64,000 nucleotides of DNA from Saccopteryx bilineata (taxonomy: Eukaryota > Chordata > Mammalia > Chiroptera > Emballonuridae). The position numbers were made by a program, and so were the translations under genes. Below are positions 1 through 11,663 of this stretch, piece by piece (position 1 is the stretch's first letter; each line of letters starts with the position of its first letter). The notes under the pieces were generated by a model. That model was not told the origin of the DNA and did no database searches. It saw only the letters and a list, made by a program, of their open reading frames with translations. Location of the stretch: positions 117,947,033-118,011,032 of the forward strand of contig NC_089495.1 of the NCBI RefSeq assembly GCF_036850765.1, in the 5' to 3' direction.

Positions 1-47
1 GTTGAATATGTATTAATATGCATAAATCACACCTGCAAGAACACTGG

Positions 48-1260
48 GACACTAACAGCAGCAGTGCAGAGCTGGGAGCTAGGGGCCCGGGGACAGGGAT
101 AGGAAGCTAACAGCAGTGCAGAGCTGGGAGCTAGGGGCCTGGGGACAGGGATGGGAAGCTAACAGCAGCAGTGCATAGCTGGGAGCTAGGGGCCGGGGGA
201 CAGGGATGGGAAGCTAACAGCAGTGCAGAGCTGGGAGCTAGGGGCTGGAGGACAGGGATGGGAAGCTAACAGCAGTGCAGAGCTGGGAGCTAGGGGCTGG
301 AGGACAGGGATGGGAAGCTAACAGCAGTGCAGAGCTGGGAGCTAGGGGCTGGAGGACAGGGATGGGAAGCTAACAGCAGTGCAGAGCTGGGAGCTAGGGG
401 CCGGAGGACAGGGATGGGAAGCTAACAGCAGTGCAGAGCTGGGAGCTAGGGGCCCGGGGAAAGGGATGGGAAGCTAACAGCAGCAGTGCAGAGCTGGGAG
501 CTAGGGGCCTGGGGACAGGGATGGGAAGCTAACAGCAGTGCAGAGCTGGGAGCTAGAGGCCGGGGGACAGGGATGGGAAGCTAACAGCAGTGCAGAGCTG
601 GGAGCTAGGGGCTGGGGGACAAGGATGGGAAGCTAACAGCAGTGCAGAGCTGGGAGCTAGGGGCTGGAGGACAGGGATGGGAAGCTAACAGCAGTGCAGA
701 GCTGGGAGCTAGGGGCCCGGGGACAGGGATGGGAAGCTAACAGCAGTACAGAGCTGGGAGCTAGGGGCCCGGGGACAGGGATGGGAAGCTAACAGCAGTG
801 CAGAGCTGGGAGCTAGGGGCCTGGGGGACAGGGATGGGAAGCTAACAGCAGTGCAGAGCTGGGAGCTAGGGGCCCGGGGACAGGGATGGGAAGCTAACAG
901 CAGTACAGAGCTGGGAGCTAGGGGCCCGGGGACAGGGATGGGAAGCTAACAGCAGTACAGAGCTGGGAGCTAGGGGCCCGGGGACAGGGATGGGAAGCTA
1001 ACAACAGTGCAGAGCTGGGAGCTAGGGGCCCAGGGACAGGGATGGGAAGCTAACAGCAGTACAGAGCTGGGAGCTAGGGGCCCGGGGACAGGGATGGGAA
1101 GCTAACAGCAGTGCAGAGCTGGGAGCTAGGGGCCTGGGGGACAGGGATGGGAAGCTAACAGCAGTGCAGAGCTGGGAGCTAGGGGCCGGGGGACAGGGAT
1201 GGGAAGCTAACAGCAGTGCAGAGCTGGGAGCTAGGGGCTGGGGGACAGGGATGGGAAGCA
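48..1260. repeat. 52-bp minisatellite, about 23 copies (SPART intron 4)
   Basis: A head-to-tail array of a GC-rich unit of about 52 bp, counted as 23 occurrences of the core 'agctgggagctag'. Units differ mainly at one site (ggcccgg, ggctgga, ggccggg or ggcctgg) and in an optional extra 'agc' that makes some units 55 bp. The array starts just inside the window and ends sharply at 1260, where unique AT-rich sequence begins. The unit length is not a multiple of 3, so long ORFs here do not reflect coding. It lies in SPART intron 4, about 1.1 kb downstream of exon 4 on the minus strand. Confidence 0.95.
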
Positions 1261-2377
1261 AACTTACTTTTCACCATATACGTTTTTTGTTCATTTTGAA
1301 TTTGTGTTTAGTGGGCATTAACTTAAATTTAAAAAAAAATAAATTTCTTGGGACCATTTAGGACTCCCAATGTCCTCATAAAGCTCGTCTAAGACATTCA
1401 ATGCAAACCACAGTGGCACTTTACAAGTAAATGTAGAATAGTCATCCGATAGTCATTAATTCAAAGATAATTAATTACTGAGCACTAACAGTAGCAATAC
1501 AATAGTAAACAATCCTCACACAATGCTTTCTTTCTTTATACATTTTGTGTATATTACTACTTCTGCCTAGAATAACCTGCGACCTGCTCTCTGTCTGACC
1601 AACTCTTCACCTGTCAGGACTGATCAGAGCTGCCGTGCCCTCAGGGGGAGCCTCCTGGCTGCTTCCCGCCACAGCCACACGCCCTCTCGTAGTTATGAGG
1701 CTAGTTGTACATCAAACAAAAAGTACAACCCGGCTTTCTCCACGGTCTATGTGCCTTCATCTAATAATCACACTGGACGGAGATGATCTCTTTGCTAATC
1801 TGTCCTCCCCACTGGAGAGTCAATTCCTTGAGGTGAAAAATTAAAATTTTTCCCACTATGCTCAGCATTCTAGCACTTAATAAATATTCACTAACTCTGA
1901 TCCAGATTTACCATTTACAGCATATCATATACTCAGAATCTAAGAAATGAAATAAGAAGCTACTAAATATCTACCAAATGTTTTAAATAACCCACTCTGT
2001 GTCCTGCTGACCACCCACGCATAAGGAACTGAATAAAAATGGCAGTCTGAGAAAAAGCACACCTAGTCCCAAGATCCTGGTATACATAGGAAGGTGAGGA
2101 ACAACTCAAACTAAAAATGTACGTACATCATTCATGAAAATATAAATATTCTTCAAGTAGTTGCAAAACAAAAGCTATCCCTCAAAACATGGAATGTCTT
2201 TTAAAATACTTAAGTAACAAACACTTAGGAAGGGAAATACTAAAACTGATGATGTTTACCAGTAATCACTCTGTGACTCCAAGAGTGGTTTTCTTTAGTA
2301 AATAGGGACAAGATCTCAGACATAATGGAAACTGGTGAAACGTACACTCCCCCCGCACCTCCTTGCTCTCCCCTTAC
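1261..2377. other. SPART intron 4, unique sequence
   Basis: AT-rich sequence between the minisatellite and the exon 4 donor. I see no repeat boundary, target duplication or coding similarity. Spartin sequence that should follow exon 4 is not found here, so exon 5 lies left of base 1. Confidence 0.6.
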
Positions 2378-2545
2378 CTTTTTACCCCGCTTTCCTTTAT
2401 GAGGCACGTCCTTACCGCCTGGGTCCACTGAAGGGCCCGGCTGTCTCACTTCGGAGCTACTGGCTTCCTTCAGGTGGTCAGGGGGCAGTCTTGCTCTGCC
2501 AGGGATCTGGAATTCATTTTCTCCTTCAGCCTGGTTCCAGTTGGC
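2378..2545 (-). CDS. SPART: SPART (spartin) coding exon 4, linker before the senescence domain
   Basis: 168 bp on the minus strand, exactly 56 codons, phase 0 at both ends. The translation starts ANWNQAEGENEFQIPGR and ends in the basic run HKGKRGKK. I recognise this as the spartin segment that follows the conserved 'LSSELPEDDRELFEDLL' region. The acceptor is ...CGTAG before 2545 and the donor is AAAAAG|GTAAGG after 2378, both consensus. It encodes residues 336-391 of the joined protein, a charged, probably disordered linker. Human spartin (about 666 residues) continues with a C-terminal senescence/plant-type domain, which is missing here because the gene runs off the left edge. Reading on past the donor gives unrelated residues, which supports the exon end. 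Confidence 0.9.
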
Positions 2546-3643
2546 CTACGAAGTAGAGGACTAACTTTACTGACTTTCCTCTATGCTAATAACACATCTG
2601 GTTAAATGTCAGGGTTTGATAGTCTTATTTCAAATACAAGTACTTTTGTTTGTGTTCCTCTATCCAATCACCAAACCTCAAACTTGTGAGTTTGTTAGTG
2701 CACAGCATATGACCTAAACCAGATTTCAAAAGACAAAGAATAAAAAATTTATACCAGGTCTAAGCTATCATTAAATCAGATGCAGCTACATCTGAATTTA
2801 ATTATATAACAATACATTTTCAGAAACCTATGTAAGCTTAAGTATAAAGGCAATGAACCAAACTCTGTCTAGTTTAACCACTCTGCATTGCTAGAAAGCT
2901 GATGGATGACCTTTTTTTGCACTTAATACTAAAGGGGGTCTGCGGGTATGCACTTTGCTGAATGATTACTTAAGAGTGAAAGAGACTGGTCAAAATTATT
3001 GCTAGTAACTAACTTTTGTTTACAGTTGGAGCTTTGGGACAACAGAGCAAAGTAAAAACAGCATGCAACCAAAACATGAAACTCAACAAAGAAGTATGCA
3101 AACATATAACCTAAAAGTTTAATTTCTTTCCTAAAGCCTAATAATACCAGTTCAATGAGTGCAGGAGCGAAGGGAAAAGCAGCTGAGTGTTAGATCTGGG
3201 GTATGCAAGACTGTCACTCCATTCTACTGCTAAACAGCAAAGCTGAGACTTATACCCACATCCATTTCACCATGTTCCTACCTCCTCTTATGAGCACACA
3301 GGCTGTACACACTTCTGTATGGGGATCATGTGTTCTGTCAACACAGATTAAATGTTTAGCACGGACTATGCTATATGTTGATCACTGAATAGGTCGTTCA
3401 TATACATAGTTCACACAACTTGATGCTGAGACAACGATGACCTTTCACTCAGCTGGTGATGTGCTCCCATCACCTTTGATATTTAAATATTGATGTAGAT
3501 TCAGAGCATATTCTACTTTTTAAGAAGACAGGAATAATCTTTCAGAACCGAAATCAAAGGAAACTATAGTTGACTCTTAACATAGGTTTCGTCTGGTGAG
3601 TTCACTTACATGTGCATTTTCTTCAATAAATACTGTAAATGTA
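2546..3643. other. SPART intron 3, unique sequence
   Basis: AT-rich intronic sequence. I recognise no repeat until the SINE at 3644. The duplicated target of that SINE (aatactgtaaatgta) begins at 3629. Confidence 0.6.
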
Positions 3644-4046
3644 GCCTGACCAGGCGGTAGCACAGTAGACAGAGCATCGCCTTAGGACACAGAGGACTCA
3701 GGTTTAAAACCCTGAGGTCGCTGGCTTGAGCATGGGCTCATCCAGCTTGAGTGCAGCCTCACCAGTTTGAGTACGAGGTCGCTGGCTTGAATGGGGGATC
3801 ATAGACATGACCGCATGGTCACTGGCTTGAGCCCAAAGGTCACTGGCTTGAGTCCAAGATTGCTGGCTTGAGCAAAGGGTCACTGGTTCAGCTGGAGCTC
3901 CCCAGGTCAAGACACATGAGAAAGCAATCAATAAACAACAAAGGTGCTGCAATGAAGAACTGATGCTTCTAATCTCTCTTCCTTCCTGTCTATCTGTCAC
4001 TATCTGTCCCTCTCTCTGTCTCAGTCTCTCTCTTGCTAAAAAAAAA
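3644..4046 (+). mobile_element. Bat tRNA-derived SINE, type B (gcctgaccagg head)
   Basis: The head is gcctgaccaggcggtagcac, followed by repeated 'cgctggcttgag' blocks, a CT-rich 'ctgtcactatctgtccctct' segment and an A tail. It is bracketed by a 15-bp target duplication aatactgtaaatgta at 3629-3643 and 4047-4061, so the ends are certain. Confidence 0.93.
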
Positions 4047-5651
4047 AATACTGTAAATGTACTTCTGGTCAAGATGATAGAGCTGGTAAAACACTGTATT
4101 TGCACCCTTCCATGCCCACATCAAATTTACAACTAAATTATAGAATAACCCTTGGGAACCACTTGAAGACTATCTGAACAGAACTTCTATAACTAAGAAT
4201 ATAAAGAAAAGAAGACAGGTTAAGAATGGTAGGAGGGGTGGAGATGTGGAATGAACTGCTCCCACATCCACATGTTGAGGATGGGAATGCTCCCACATCC
4301 ACATGTTGAGGATGGGAACAGGAGAATATCTTGGGTGTGGAGGCTCTGAGGAGCAAGGGGTCCCCACAATAGCTGGCTGTGAAAATCAGTGGTGGTTCCC
4401 TGCAGGTGAGACAAAGCACTGAAGTAGACCCAGGGATGCTCTTAAAGGGTCTTTGTACACTCACAGGTATTTGCCCTCAGCTCCAACAAAGGGACAACAG
4501 CTTGAAAAAACACCAGGGACAAACAGGGAGGAACTGAATTGTCTGGCTTGAGGGCAAGGGCTGGAGGGGCAGCTTTCTCCCAGACAGAAGTGCTGGCAGG
4601 TGCCTCAGTTCCTTATTTTAGCCCTTCCCCCCCACTGGGTACCATATCTAAGTCTCTATTATCCTGAGTAATACTTTTCTTGCCCCACCCTCAGGATTCT
4701 CTGAGATCCTGCCCAACCCAACTCAGGCACCTCCTGAACCTCTTTCAGCAGCTATTCCTCACAAGTGGCTGTCCTCTGCCCACACTGCAGACTTCCCTAA
4801 AATCTTTCAAAGGTCCACAAATCCCAAACAAGCAGCAAATGGCCTCAGCATGCCCTGTACTTCTTGCAAAGTAGTTCCAAGCCTGGTAATGGTGGCAGCT
4901 GGCCTTAGTTCGCAACATAGCCTCTCCTAGGCCCCTCCAAGTCCAGCACAAGCAGCTACCAACAGCAGATAACAGTATATAGCTCCTACCAATGAGCCCA
5001 GGACTGAGCACAAAGAATCAGCTGACTTGGCAAGTACCAGAGTCCCCTCCAAGAGGACCCAGAACCACACCAGAGCACTACCCAATCAGCCACACACACC
5101 ATACACTCAAGCACCCAAAGGTGCTTGGATTTGCCAATCCCAGAAACCAGATACAGTGAATCCTGCTCTGTAGGGTCATCCTCCCACACAAAAGCTCTTC
5201 TGCTCTATTTACAGTAGCCTGTGGTCAATCCGACCCTCTGACGTGCTAATAGTAATAAAGGCTCAACTATAACAGGAGAGCACACACAACCCACACAAGG
5301 GACACGCCCATTGTAGCACCTGGCTCAGGTGAACATGGAAACTATCCCACTGAGTCCTAGAGGATACCTACTATAAAAGGCCACTCTGAAAGACCAGAGA
5401 TGTAGCAGCTCTACCTAATACATAGAACCAAACATAGAAAGGTAGCAGCAATGAGGAGACAAAGAAACATGCCCCAAATGCAATAGGACAAAACTCCAGA
5501 AAAAGAACGAAATAAAACAGAGGCAACCAACCAACTAGATGCAGAGTTCTAAACACTGATTATAAGGATACTCAATGAACTTATGGGGAGAGTAGAAATA
5601 ATCTCTGAGAACTTCAACAAAAGACAAGAAAACATTAAAAAGGATATAGAG

Positions 5652-6037
5652 GCCCTGGCCAGTTGGCTCAGTGGTAGAGTATTGGCCCAGCGTGTAGAAA
5701 TGCTGGGGTAGATTCCCAGTCAGGGCACACAGGAGAAGCGCCCACCTGCTTCTCCACTCTTCTTCTCTCCTTCCTCTCTGTCTCTCTCTTCCCCTCTCGC
5801 AGCCAGGACTCCACTGGACCAAAGTTGGCCCAGGCACTGAGGATGGTTCCATGGCCTCCGCCTCAGGTGCTAGAATGGCTCTGGTTGCAACAGAGCGACG
5901 CCCCAGATGGGCAGAGCATCGCCCCCTAGTGAGCATGCCAGGTGGATCCCGGTCGGGCGCATGCGGGAGTCTGTCTGTCTGCCTCCCTACTTCTCACTTT
6001 GGAAAAAATACAATAAATAAATAATAAAGTAATAAAT
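5652..6037 (+). mobile_element. Bat tRNA-derived SINE, type A (gccctggcc head)
   Basis: Begins gccctggccagttggctcag. It contains the 'cacctgcttctccactc' and 'agcatcgccccctagtgagc' body and ends in a tail rich in AATA. The target duplication aaaaaggatatagag (5637-5651) is repeated as aaaaaggagatagaa at 6038. Confidence 0.9.
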
Positions 6038-6063
6038 AAAAAGGAGATAGAAATCATAAAAAA

Positions 6064-6540
6064 GCCCAGGCCAGTGGCACAGTGGATACAGCACCATCCT
6101 AGAGTGCTGAGGTTGCCAGTTTGAGACCAATTAAGTGGTCCCCAACCTTTTTTGGGCCACAGACCAATTTAATGTCAGAAAATATTTTCACAGACTGGCC
6201 TTTAGGGTGGGACGAATAAATGTATCACGTGACCAAGACAAGCATCAAGAGTGAATCTTAGACGAACAGAACAGAGGGAATCTGGTCATTTTTTAAAAAT
6301 AAAACATTGTTCAGACTTAAATATAAATAAAACAGAAATAATGTAAGTTATTTATTCTTTCTCTTGCGGACCAGTACCAAATGGCCCACGGAACGGTACT
6401 GGTCCGCGCCGAGGGTTGGGGACCACTGAATTAGGACACATATGAGTTAGGACACATATGAGAAGCAATCTATGTGTGTACAACTAAGTGGAACAATGAG
6501 TTGATGCTTCTTTCTCCTTGCTCTTTTTCTTCCTTCCCCC
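6064..6540 (+). mobile_element. Bat SINE, type B, split by a hAT element
   Basis: The head 'gcccaggccagtggcacagt' and 'gttgccagtttgagacc' are followed by a hAT insertion at 6133-6428. The SINE then resumes with 'gacacatatgagaagcaatc' and 'gagttgatgcttctttctcc' before a poly-A run at 6546-6566. The pieces match the order of intact type B copies. Confidence 0.8.
6133..6428. mobile_element. Non-autonomous hAT-like DNA transposon
   Basis: The ends are inverted: 'gtggtccccaacctttttt' on the left and 'gagggttggggaccactg' on the right. About 300 bp of AT-rich interior lies between, with 'cggaccagtaccaaatggcc' near the right end. It interrupts a SINE. The flanks share only a few bases, so the 8-bp target duplication is not clean. 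Confidence 0.85.
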
Positions 6541-7059
6541 ACCTCAAAAAAAAAAAAAAAAAAAAAGGACTCATAAAAAGAACCAGAACCAGTCAGAAAC
6601 GAAGACTATAATAACTAAAATGAAGAGTATATTAGGTGGAATCAACAGCAGATTAGTTGAAGCAGAAAACCGAATAGGATTTAGAAGACAATGTGTGAAA
6701 AACACCCAACTGGAACAGCAAAAAGAAAATAAATCCAGAAATACGAGGATAGTTTAAGGGACCTCTGGGACAACATCAGCATAACAACATTCACATCATC
6801 ATATGGGCTGCATAAGAAGAAAGACAGCAAGGAATTAACCTATGTGAAGAAATACTGATGGAACACTTGCTGAACTTGGTGAAGGAATTAGACATACAAG
6901 CCCAGGAAGTACAGAATCCCAAACAAGATGAACCCAAAGAGACTGACACAAGACACAACCTAATTAAAATGGCAAAGATAAAACCGGAGAATCTTAAAAG
7001 CATTAAGAGAAAAGCCACTAGTTATGTACAAGGGAGCTCCCTTAAGACTTTCAGCTCAT

Positions 7060-7345
7060 TGGCCCAGGCTGGTTGTCTCAGTGGAGAGAGCATCAGCCTG
7101 GTATATGAACATCCTGGGTTCAAGTCCCAGTTAGGTCACACAGGAGAGGCAACCATCTGCTTTTGTCCCCCTCACAGTCCCCCTTCTCTCCTTCTTCCCC
7201 TCCTATAGCCAATGGCTCAGCTGGTCCAGTGTTGGCCTCAGGCACTAAAACTAGCTCAGCTGATTCAAGCATCAGCCCCAGATGGGGGTTGCCAGGGGTA
7301 TCCTGGTCAGTGCATATGCAGGAGCCTGTCTCCTCTACTCTCATT
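7060..7345 (+). mobile_element. Bat SINE, type A, diverged
   Basis: 'ggcccaggctggttgtctcag' head, 'gttcaagtcccagttaggtc' B-box region, and 'gttgccaggggtatcctggtcagtgc' body. The flanks share agactttcagct (7044-7055 and 7348-7359), which is the target duplication. Confidence 0.85.
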
Positions 7346-7964
7346 TACAGACTTTCAGCTGATTTTTCAACAGAAATTTTGCATGCCAGAAGAGATTCAC
7401 ATGAAATATTCAAAATGATGAAAAGCAAGAACCTACAACCAAGACTACTCTATCCAGCAAGGCTTTAATTTAGAATCAAAGGAGAGATAAAGAGTTTCTC
7501 AAACAAGAAAAACCTGAATGAGTTCATTACCACCAAACCAGTACTAAAAGTCTTCTTAAAAATGTAAATATGAATAAGAAAATATCACAAAGGAAAAATT
7601 CTCACTGACAAAGGCAAACACATTATAAAAGCAGTGATCACCCAACGCGAAAGGCAAAAGTAGGAAGATCACGTGTAAATACAAAGGCAAATTAAGGGAT
7701 ATATATTGCTATAAGCATACACACACACCAAAGTTAAAAATAATGACAAAAATATAAATCTATAGGGCCCACCCACACCAGGACTCCTGTGTTTCCTGTT
7801 ATCCTGCTTTGCATTTTCTTCTATAGCTCTTATCTCCTCCCAATGTATTGCATACTAATTTGCTTGTGTGTTCAGAAATACAAGTTTGGAATTTGCTGTA
7901 AATAGTGATGAAGATTGTGAACTCTGGATTGAAACCACCTGGGCTTATGTTAAAGTAGGTTTTC

Positions 7965-8331
7965 TCTTTTTTTTTTTCCTAAAGTTGGAAACAGGGAGGC
8001 AGTCAGACAGACTCTCGCATGCGCCTGACCAGGATCCACCCGGCACGCCCACCAGGGGGCAATGCTCTGCCCCATCTGGGGCATTACTCTGTTGGAACAA
8101 GAGCCATTCTAGCACCTGAGGCAGAGGCCACAGAGCCATCCTCAGCGTCCGGGCAAACTTTGCTCCAATGGAGCCTTGGCTGCAGGAGGGCAAGAGAGAG
8201 ACAGAGAGGAAGGAGAGGGGGAGGGGTGGAGAAGCAGATGGGTGCTTCTCCTGTGTGCCCTGGCCAGGAATTGAACCCGGGACTCCTGCACGCCAGGCTG
8301 ACGCTCTACCACTGAGCCAACCAGCCAGCGC
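7965..8331 (-). mobile_element. Bat SINE, type A, minus strand
   Basis: Poly-T, then 'gttggaaacagggaggcagtc' (the reverse of the SINE tail), and it ends 'gctctaccactgagccaacc' (the reverse of the head). The target duplication taaagtaggttttc lies at 7951-7964 and again from 8333. It sits 39 bp from the SPART exon 3 donor, inside intron 3. Confidence 0.92.
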
Positions 8332-8370
8332 CTAAAGTAGGTTTTCATCTTGAAGACAACCACATGTTAC

Positions 8371-8568
8371 CTGGAGCCGAAGGTCAGACATTTGTCTTAA
8401 CAGATCCTCGAAGAGTTCTCTATCATCTTCTGGTAATTCAGAAGACAGGACTACCCCCACAAAGCATCCTGACGCTTGTAACATTGTATCAGGAAACATG
8501 TAGGCTCCCACAGTGCATTTAAGAACTGGAGATCTATCCGGAATCAGAGGGTACAGCCAGTCACAAAC
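8371..8568 (-). CDS. SPART: SPART (spartin) coding exon 3
   Basis: 198 bp on the minus strand, exactly 66 codons, phase 0 at both ends. The translation begins VCDWLYPLIPDRSPVL and contains GCFVGVVLSSELPEDDRE; it ends RQMSDLRLQ. These strings are strongly conserved in mammalian spartin. The acceptor is ...CCTTTTAG just right of 8568, and the donor is CTCCAG|GTAACA just left of 8371. It encodes residues 270-335 of the joined protein, completing the central conserved region that starts at the end of exon 2. There is no frameshift or stop. A SINE lies only 39 bp beyond the donor. Confidence 0.95.
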
Positions 8569-8783
8569 CTAAAAGGATTAGTTTAAAAAAAAAAATCAAT
8601 GAAGGAAACTATGTTTTCACTAAGGTTTTTAAATTGTTATACCAGAAAATACACGTTTCAAAGTTTGAAACGCATTTTACAAGGCTTAATAGAACCACCA
8701 GCATCAACAAGCCCCCAATAAAAAATAGCAATTTACTAGTGTGATTTTTCCAGCAAACCAGTCACAAGAACTGTAGTTCAACC

Positions 8784-8955
8784 TGACTTGTGGAGGTGCA
8801 GTGGATAAGGCGTTGACCTGGAACACTGGGACCCCAGTTTGAATCCCTGGGCTTGCCCGGTCAAGAAACCCATGAGAAGCAACTATAGTACTATGAGTTG
8901 ATGCTTCCCACCTCCCTCCCACCTTCTCGTTCTCTCAAATCAATAAATAAAAAAT
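8784..8955 (+). mobile_element. Short tRNA-derived SINE
   Basis: 'gtgcagtggataaggcgttgacctgg' head with 'cagtttgaatccctggg', then 'gaagcaactatagtactatgagttgatgcttc', ending in an A-rich tail. The flanks share 'agaactgt' (8767-8774 and 8968-8975). It is shorter than the others and diverged, so the boundaries are approximate. Confidence 0.7.
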
Positions 8956-8975
8956 TTTAAAATCAGAAGAACTGT

Positions 8976-9340
8976 GATAAAAATGTTATTGCTCCACTAT
9001 GTAAAACTGGTGGCTTTAAATAGACCACTGTTAAACTAGTAACTGATAATGAGCATAGCTTTAAATAAATTATGGACAAAGTAAATGCAAGTTTTCTTTA
9101 TCATGCAAATTAGGCATCCCTTTGTGGAAATAAATAACATCAAACTGTTTTCAAGTACTCTACATGTACTTACTGATACAATCCTCAAAATTCCATGAAG
9201 TTGGTTAGTATTGTTTAATTAGAAACAATTAATTTAACCTACCGTGACAGAGGCTAGAATAAAACACTGAGTCACATTACTACTGGGGACTCTGGAAAGA
9301 AGACTAAGAACAGTTGCTGGTGGCTAACTGGGCTCACATT
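8976..9340. other. SPART intron 2, no recognised element
   Basis: AT-rich intronic sequence. I see no terminal repeats or coding similarity. Confidence 0.5.
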
Positions 9341-9359
9341 TTAAGAAACAGAGCCTGGC

Positions 9360-9902
9360 AGCCATTACTGCACAGGAGCCTCTCACAGAAGCTGCGCTTC
9401 AGGGAGAAGCCTGCACTGCACCCCCTGCCGGCACTGTGTTCCTGGCACCTGAGCCAGGCTTTATAGAGGAGTCCCTGGAGTCCTGTTTCAACCCAGAGGA
9501 CTGAGGCTTCCCCCATCCAATTGGAGCTGCAGCTCCAACCAACCAAAGTGGCTCTATTCTGACAAATCAGGATAGTATTTGGTCCAATCAAATTGAAAGT
9601 TTCATTTGAAATAGTCATTTGCATGAGGGCAAACCAACCAGGGACCCATGGGAACTTGGGTCTATATCAGTCAGCTCCCCCTGGCTCTGGGAATGCCCTT
9701 CCCATTTCGCCACAGACTGAAAAGCAGAGCAGGCCAGCACTAGGCAGAGCAGCTCTGTCTACCCTGAGAGGGGACTGGCTGTAAGGCCACCTAACAGCAG
9801 TGCTATTTTCACAGCGTTTGCTGTGTCACAATTGAGCTATGTGCACTGAATACAATTTTCTTCTTCACTGCACCCCAAACTGGGGATTCCTATTGGCCAA
9901 CA
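9360..9902 (+). mobile_element. Probable solo LTR (class I-like)
   Basis: A promoter-like stretch holds an octamer 'atttgcat' (9616-9623), CCAAT-type 'ccaatcaaat' (9589) and a TATA-like 'tctatatcagtcagctcccc' (9660). A GC-rich leader follows, and the end is 'attggccaaca' at 9902. This layout fits the U3-R-U5 of a retroviral LTR. The 5' boundary and target duplication are not resolved, so this is inference from composition. Confidence 0.45.
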
Positions 9903-10159
9903 ATGTTTGGCTGACCCTGTCAATTGCTGCGAAGTTAAGTCAAAATGACACAAAGCTGCCCTGCAAAGTCACCTGGGAGGGTCACATTGTCAGTACACTG
10001 AGAACTGAGACTTAAGCTCTCTTCCTAGAGATCTAAATTCAGAAGAAACTAAGTTTAAATTGGAATAGCCAAATGTATTCACTTCCATTGAGATACCATT
10101 CTTTGAGTGACCTGAACATAAGTGTGCCCCTCACCGAGGACACTGCTCTTCCTAACACT

Positions 10160-10330
10160 AAAAAACCTGCACGCCCTGGCTGGACAGCTTGGTCAGTTGA
10201 TGCCGGAGGTTGCTGGTTCGATTCCCAGTCAGGGCACATATGCAGAAGCAGCTGCTCCATGTTCCTGTCTCTCTCTCCCTGCAGGCAGGCAGGCGGGCAG
10301 GTAGGAGGGAGGAAAAAAGGAAAGAAGGAA
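10160..10330 (+). mobile_element. Short bat SINE
   Basis: 'acgccctggctggacagcttggtcag' head and 'gctggttcgattcccagtcagggcacata' (a B box in a tRNA-like context), then a CT tail and a GGAAGGAA-type simple repeat. It is truncated compared with full-length copies. Confidence 0.75.
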
Positions 10331-11660
10331 GGAAGGAACTTGCTAGAACAATCTGTTACCAAAATACTGTGTGGTGAACATAAGGAACACAAAAGATTTC
10401 ATATGAACAGATGGAAAATTCTCATACTACCATCATCTCTGTCCAACAGAATGAATGGTCAGGGATCAGAGTACTCAGGTCTCTTTCCTGGAAAGTGCTT
10501 AGTAAACATCTGGAAATTCTTTTTCTTTTCACAGATTCTCTGTTTTCTAGTTATCTCAAAAGTCAATCTCGATCTTTTAAAAAAAGTCAAATTTCAGGCA
10601 AGTTACAATAAAACTGTATACTGCATTTTCCAAAGTATGATATATAACCATCTGTGGAATGTGAAATAACTTCAAGTATACTAACTAAACTTGAGTAGTT
10701 ATGTATTTTAATGTGCATCAGGAAAAAATACATCTTTCCCTCAATTTCACAGTTGTTACTGTTTAGGATAAATTTAACAAACGAGACATCTGAATAAAAA
10801 TATTAAAGTAATTGCAGAGATATGGATTTGACTAAAAAATGGTAAAGTTACACTTAAATAACTCAAGTTGGAAAGTTTCGGAGAGGTGTTTTTACTATGC
10901 CTTGATAACTCTACTATTAACTCCCTTCTTATCAGCTTGGTTAAACTGGAGTATCCCGAAATCTCGAGTAAGATGTTCCAGGCACTCCTCACAGCAGGTT
11001 CCTACAGGCTGATGAGCACATCTACCACTGGCTGATTTTGCCCAGTTCCACTTTCAGACGGCACCCTCGTGTCCACGTTCTATGTGAATTGACTACAAAC
11101 TTAATAGGTTTAAAAAGTGTATTGAAACTAAAACCAAGAGCAAAATAGTTCTTAGAAGCCCTAAAATTCTAAGTCTGTCTACTTAAAAGCAAATTATTTT
11201 CCAATTTCCTAACTAGGCCAATAGTAATTTTTGCAGCCTTAGAAGTTATATATTCAACTTCTAATACCTAGTTGGTTTAGTGCTTGTTTTTTTTAAAACA
11301 TGCAAATATCAATTGCTTTTTAGAATACTACAAATATCTAAAGACAACAATAAGAGCCCCTTAAAGAGACAAATTAAATTTTTGGTGTAATTTTACTTTT
11401 TTATTTAGGACCAAAAATAGGAGATAACAAAATAATTAAAAACAAAATTTAAAGCACTAAAATAAGACAAATTTTACTGGACACCGAGTCATTTTAAAGG
11501 CTAATCTCATGTAACCAGGTACGGTGTTTCTGGTGTTCATTTCCCACAGCTCCAGGAGCTCCTCTGCTGCAATGCAGCTCCATTATCAGATCAGCAGAAA
11601 CTAGAAGCTCTTAAAAGCCTCCTCGTAAACCCTAGTAAATAATCCGACCCTTTTTGAGAT
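10331..11660. other. SPART intron 2, mostly unique sequence
   Basis: AT-rich intronic DNA with no repeat ends or coding similarity that I can support. ORFs of up to 198 codons here start in the SINE and run through AT-rich sequence; they look accidental. Confidence 0.5.
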
Positions 11661-11663
11661 TTG

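Larger units (their letters stand above)
4062..7740 (+). mobile_element. Old L1 fragment (5' UTR and ORF1 region), interrupted by SINEs
   Basis: It begins 'acttctggtcaagatgatag' like an L1 5' UTR. It continues through ORF1-like sequence: 'gtagcagcaatgaggagacaaag' near 5440, and a coiled-coil-type coding stretch near 6590-7030. It ends in the ORF1/ORF2 junction region near 7390-7720, with 'caagactactctatccagcaaggctt'. The reading frame is broken everywhere. SINEs at 5652, 6064 and 7060 split it, so it predates them. It lacks ORF2 and a 3' end, and the right boundary is approximate. Confidence 0.7.

Noticed and set aside
48..1260. CRISPR-like repeat array
   Set aside because: Units are contiguous with no unique spacers, in a mammalian intron; this is a minisatellite.
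1022..1361. Open frames across the minisatellite on both strands
   Set aside because: The 52-bp unit changes frame at each repeat, so no repeat protein is encoded; the open stretches come from a stop-poor GC-rich sequence.
1261..2377. Search for SPART exon 5 in the sequence left of exon 4
   Set aside because: No stretch on the minus strand matches the next part of spartin with flanking splice sites; the exon must lie outside the window.
10073..10669. 198-codon open frame
   Set aside because: It starts upstream of a short SINE, passes through it and a simple repeat, and continues in AT-rich intron; no domain, and it is antisense to SPART.
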